NCBI RefSeq assembly: GCF_014522265.1
Contig: NZ_CP017024.1
Coordinates: 1,826,001-1,890,000 of the forward strand
Length of the DNA stretch: 64,000 nt
Direction of reading: 5' to 3'
Source of the DNA: Pseudomonas oryzihabitans
GTDB taxonomy: Bacteria > Pseudomonadota > Gammaproteobacteria > Pseudomonadales > Pseudomonadaceae
The notes below the pieces were generated by a model, which saw nothing but the letters and a program-made list of their open reading frames with translations, was not told where the DNA came from and did not search any database. Of the stretch, positions 61,327 through 64,000 are shown one piece after another. The position numbers and the translations under genes were made by a program. The first letter of the stretch is position 1, and the number at the start of each line of letters is the position of its first letter.

Positions 61327-62216
61327 CGGCTGGCCTTGCGCTTGGCGCGGGGGTGCGCCTTGTCATAGACCTCGGCGAGCTGGCCGAAGTCCAGGTGGGT
61401 GTAGATCTGGGTGGTGGCGATGTCGGCGTGGCCGAGCAATTCCTGCACCGCGCGCAGATCGCCGGAGGCGCTGAGCATGTGGCTGGCGAAGCTGTGCCTG
61501 AGCATGTGCGGATGCAGGTGCTGGCCCAGTTCGCGCACGCCGGCCTCGCGCACCCGCAACTGTACCGCGCGGGGCGTCAGGCGCAGGCCGCGCTGGCCGA
61601 TGAACAGGGCGTCGTCGCGCGGTGCGGCCTGCAGCCGGACCTTGAGCCAGGCCTCCAGGGCGTCCCGGGCCTTGCTGCCGATGGGCAGCACCCGCTCCTT
61701 GTTGCCCTTGCCGCGCACCTGGACCAGCCCCTGGACCAGGTCCACGTCCGCGAGATCCAGTCCGACCAGCTCGGAGAGGCGCAGTCCGGAGCTGTAGAAG
61801 AGTTCCAGCAGCGCCTGATCACGCAGGCCGAGGAAGTCGTCCTCCACGGCGCCATCGAGCAGCTGCATGGAGCGGTCGACGTCGAGCACCTTGGGCAGGG
61901 CCTTCTGTGCCTTGGGGGGCGTGAGTCCATGGGCCGGATCCTGGCTGCAGTGGCCTTCGCGGATCAGGTAGAGATAGAAGCCGCGGCAGGCCGACAGCAG
62001 CCGCGCCAGGCTGCGACTGGAGGCGCCGGCCCGGTGCAGCTGGGCGATCAGGGCGCGCAGGCGGCGACTGTCCAGGCCGCCCCAGTCGCTCAGGCCTTCG
62101 GCTTCGACGAAGGTCAGCAGCTTGCGCAGGTCGCGCCGGTAGCCGTCGAGCGTGTGGGGCGAAACCTGACGCTCCAGCCGCAGGTGGTCGAGATAGGCAT
62201 CGAGCTGGACCTGCAT
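61323..62216 (-). CDS. xerC: Tyrosine recombinase XerC
   Basis: A 297-residue site-specific recombinase that resolves chromosome dimers at dif with XerD. Catalytic residues are all present: R146 (SSGLRLSEL), K170 (RGKGNK), H237 and R240 (HPHMLRHSF), H263 (LLGHAD) and Y272 (TTQIYTHLD). The N-terminal SAM-like core-binding domain is normal ([23 protein letters not shown]). Its chromosomal context (lysA-dapF-DUF484-xerC-HAD) shows it is the housekeeping XerC (called sss in Pseudomonas), not a mobile-element integrase. Confidence 0.97.
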   Translation of the reverse strand: MQVQLDAYLDHLRLERQVSPHTLDGYRRDLRKLLTFVEAEGLSDWGGLDSRRLRALIAQLHRAGASSRSLARLLSACRGFYLYLIREGHCSQDPAHGLTPPKAQKALPKVLDVDRSMQLLDGAVEDDFLGLRDQALLELFYSSGLRLSELVGLDLADVDLVQGLVQVRGKGNKERVLPIGSKARDALEAWLKVRLQAAPRDDALFIGQRGLRLTPRAVQLRVREAGVRELGQHLHPHMLRHSFASHMLSASGDLRAVQELLGHADIATTQIYTHLDFGQLAEVYDKAHPRAKRKASR

Positions 62217-62231
62217 GCTCCGCTCCCGGGC

Positions 62232-62918
62232 TCAGCGCACCGTACGCAAGGGGACGGGAAAGCGCGGCAGTACCCGCGCCAGGACTTCCGCCACGTGGCT
62301 CAGGAACAGCGTGCCCAGGCTACTGCGATAGTGCTGGGGATCGGGGCTGCCGATCGCCAGGACGCCATGCAGACCCTGATGGGAGAGGGCGGCGACAGCC
62401 GCGGAGCCGACCTCTTCCTTGGCCGAATCGCCGAACAAAAAGGCCAGTTCGTGGGCGCGCAGGACACCGCTGGTGGTCTTCTCGCCGCCCAGCAGGCCGC
62501 CGATCACCTTTTGTGCTTCGGCGGGCGTGACGCTGCGGCCGACCGGCAGGGGATGCTCGTGGAACAGGATGAGGCCGACGTAGGGCACCTTGAATTCATG
62601 GCGCAGGCTGTCCTCGACGGTGCCTATCACCTCTTCGAGGCTGTTGGCGTCGAGCAGGCCGATGATCAGCCGCCGGGTCTTGTCGAACAGCCGGTCGTTG
62701 TCCCGCGCCACGTCCATCAGGTGGGTGAGGCGATGGCGCATCTCGCCATTGCGATCGCGCAGCAGACCCAGTTGCCGCTCGACCAGGGAGATGGCGGTGC
62801 CCCGCTGGTGGGGGACGCGCATCTCCGCCAGCAGCTCTTCGCGATCGGCGAAGAAGTGCGGATGATCCAGCAGCCAGTCGGCGACCTGGTCCGCGGTCAG
62901 TTCGGGGGTGTCGCTCAT
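62232..62918 (-). CDS. DUF484 family protein
   Basis: A 228-residue GAF-like protein, the standard gene between dapF and xerC. It opens [64 protein letters not shown], then has a GAF-type fold with [20 protein letters not shown] at the end. Biochemical role unknown. The start overlaps the dapF stop in ATGA, so longer in-frame extensions are wrong. Confidence 0.94.
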   Translation of the reverse strand: MSDTPELTADQVADWLLDHPHFFADREELLAEMRVPHQRGTAISLVERQLGLLRDRNGEMRHRLTHLMDVARDNDRLFDKTRRLIIGLLDANSLEEVIGTVEDSLRHEFKVPYVGLILFHEHPLPVGRSVTPAEAQKVIGGLLGGEKTTSGVLRAHELAFLFGDSAKEEVGSAAVAALSHQGLHGVLAIGSPDPQHYRSSLGTLFLSHVAEVLARVLPRFPVPLRTVR

Positions 62919-63744
62919 ACTCTTACCTGGCCTTCGTAGACACGGGTGGCCGGACCGGTCATGAGCACCGATTGACCGACGCCGTCCCACTCGATGTTGA
63001 GCAGACCGCCCGGCAATTCGATGCTGACCGGCGATTTCAGCCAGCCCTGGCGGATCCCGGCCACGGCGGCGGCGCAGGCGCCGGTGCCGCAGGCACGGGT
63101 TTCGCCGACGCCCCGTTCCCAGACCCGCAGGCGGGCGCGCTGGGCGTCGATGATCTGCAGGAAGCCGATGTTGGCCTTTTGCGGAAAGCGCGGATGGCAC
63201 TCCAGCTTGGGACCGAGGGTGAGCACCGGTGCCTGGTCGACGTCGGCGACCCGCAGCACGCCATGGGGATTGCCCATGGAGACCACCGCCAGCTCGACCG
63301 TCTCGCCCTCGACCTGGATGGCATGACTCAGCGTCTCCGCCTCGGCGATGAAGGGAATCTCGGCTGCCTGCAGGCGCGGTGCCCCATGTCGACGCGCACC
63401 ATGCCATCGCCCTTGAGGTGCAACTCGATGATGCCGTTCTTGGTTTCGACGCGGATCTGCTTCTTGACCGTCAGGCGCTTGTCGAAGACGAAGCGGGCGA
63501 AGCAGCGGGCACCGTTGCCACACTGTTCGACCTCGGAGCCATCGGCGTTGAAGATGCGATAGCGAAAGTCCACGTCCGGGGTGCTGGGGGTCTCGACGAT
63601 CAGCAGCTGGTCGAAGCCGACACCGGTCTTGCGGTCACCCCACAGACGAACGTGCTTGGGCTGGATGTGCGCGTGCTGGCTGATCAGGTCGAGGACCATG
63701 AAGTCGTTGCCCAGACCGTGCATCTTGGTGAAGCGCAGTTGCAT
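62915..63744 (-). CDS. dapF: Diaminopimelate epimerase (one-base frameshift)
   Basis: Joined frames give 276 residues, the normal Pseudomonas length. It converts LL- to meso-diaminopimelate for lysine and peptidoglycan. Catalytic cysteines are in EQCGNGARC and [13 protein letters not shown]; the start is [20 protein letters not shown]. The frame breaks at the C run 63382-63385: coding-strand ATGGGGCACCG should have five Gs to read [13 protein letters not shown]. Because dapF is normally essential, a sequencing error is the likely cause. The ribosome site GGGGAG lies between the lysA stop and this start. Confidence 0.93.
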
Positions 63745-63754
63745 GGAACTCCCC

Positions 63755-64000
63755 TCAGGCCGGCAGCCGGCTCTCGCCTGCGAAGAGTTCTTCCAGCGTC
63801 TCGCGCCGACGGACCAGGTGCGCCTGGTCGCCATCCACCATCACCTCGGCCGCACGGCCACGGGTGTTGTAGTTGGAACTCATGGTGAAGCCATAGGCCC
63901 CGGCGGAGCGGATGGCCAGCAGATCGCCTTCGGCCAGGACCAGCTCGCGGTCCTTGGCGAGGAAGTCGCCGGTCTCGCAGATGGGACCGACCAGGTCGTA
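63755..64000 (-). CDS. lysA: Diaminopimelate decarboxylase, C-terminal part
   Basis: The frame is open to the window edge; only the last 81 residues are present of about 415. Seen are [59 protein letters not shown], the conserved C-terminal PLP-enzyme segment with the catalytic C-E-T-G-D (Cys donated across the dimer) and Y in GAYGF/SNYN. It removes CO2 from meso-diaminopimelate to make lysine. It lies ten bases upstream of dapF. Confidence 0.96.
   Translation of the reverse strand, partial: YDLVGPICETGDFLAKDRELVLAEGDLLAIRSAGAYGFTMSSNYNTRGRAAEVMVDGDQAHLVRRRETLEELFAGESRLPA

Noticed and set aside
61323-62216. Phage or integron integrase
   Set aside because: All six catalytic residues plus the dapF-DUF484-xerC-HAD context identify housekeeping XerC; no attachment site or cargo is present.

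Overview
The window is GC-rich, densely coded bacterial chromosome, most probably from a Pseudomonas of the oryzihabitans/psychrotolerans kind. The evidence is the complete pelABCDEFG biofilm operon in its usual order, the lysA-dapF-DUF484-xerC-HAD block that is standard in Pseudomonas, the rph/yicC/gmk neighbourhood, KauB-type aldehyde dehydrogenase, and REP-type palindromes. The species is an inference. No tRNA, rRNA, CRISPR array, integrase or transposase was seen.

Layout. 1-2.6 kb: 3' end of an RND efflux pump gene, a LysR regulator and a 56-residue secreted peptide. 2.6-5.5 kb: Xaa-Pro aminopeptidase overlapping a low-specificity threonine aldolase, then a compound repeat region. 6-10.1 kb: a galactarate catabolic unit (LacI regulator, two copies of a palindromic operator, MFS transporter, galactarate dehydratase) closed by a very long terminator palindrome. 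10.2-14.5 kb: an O-antigen-ligase-like membrane protein, a DUF4870 protein, rph, yicC and gmk. 15.1-17.5 kb: an orphan three-gene locus for secreted proteins, the last a curlin-repeat (amyloid-like) protein with no csgE/F/G alongside. 17.6-19.1 kb: aldehyde dehydrogenase. 19.2-32.0 kb (minus strand): pelA-G plus one extra downstream gene.

32.3-43.5 kb (minus strand): exopolysaccharide operon 1, transcribed wcaJ-like, wzb, wzc, GT2, wecG/cpsF, wzy, wzx, secreted GH5, wza. It is a full Wzx/Wzy system with several GC-rich hairpins at gene junctions. 44.0-46.7 kb: small membrane ORF, SAM methyltransferase, oxaloacetate decarboxylase. 46.7-59.7 kb (minus strand): exopolysaccharide operon 2, with an FAD-dependent oxidoreductase, DegT aminotransferase, flippase, GT2, a second Wzc, an RfaH antiterminator, another GT2 and three GT4 glycosyltransferases. 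Its long leader carries two tandem copies of a motif containing GCGGTAGC, the core of the E. coli RfaH recruitment element (ops). The operon therefore appears to encode its own processive antiterminator. It lacks a recognisable polymerase, Wza and phosphatase, and may borrow these from operon 1. 60.6-64 kb: HAD phosphatase, xerC, DUF484, dapF and the 3' end of lysA.

Three genes (pelB, the FAD oxidoreductase and dapF) are each broken by one missing base. Each break is repaired by adding one G to a G run on the coding strand. Because dapF is normally essential, the simplest explanation is homopolymer undercalling in the assembly rather than gene decay.
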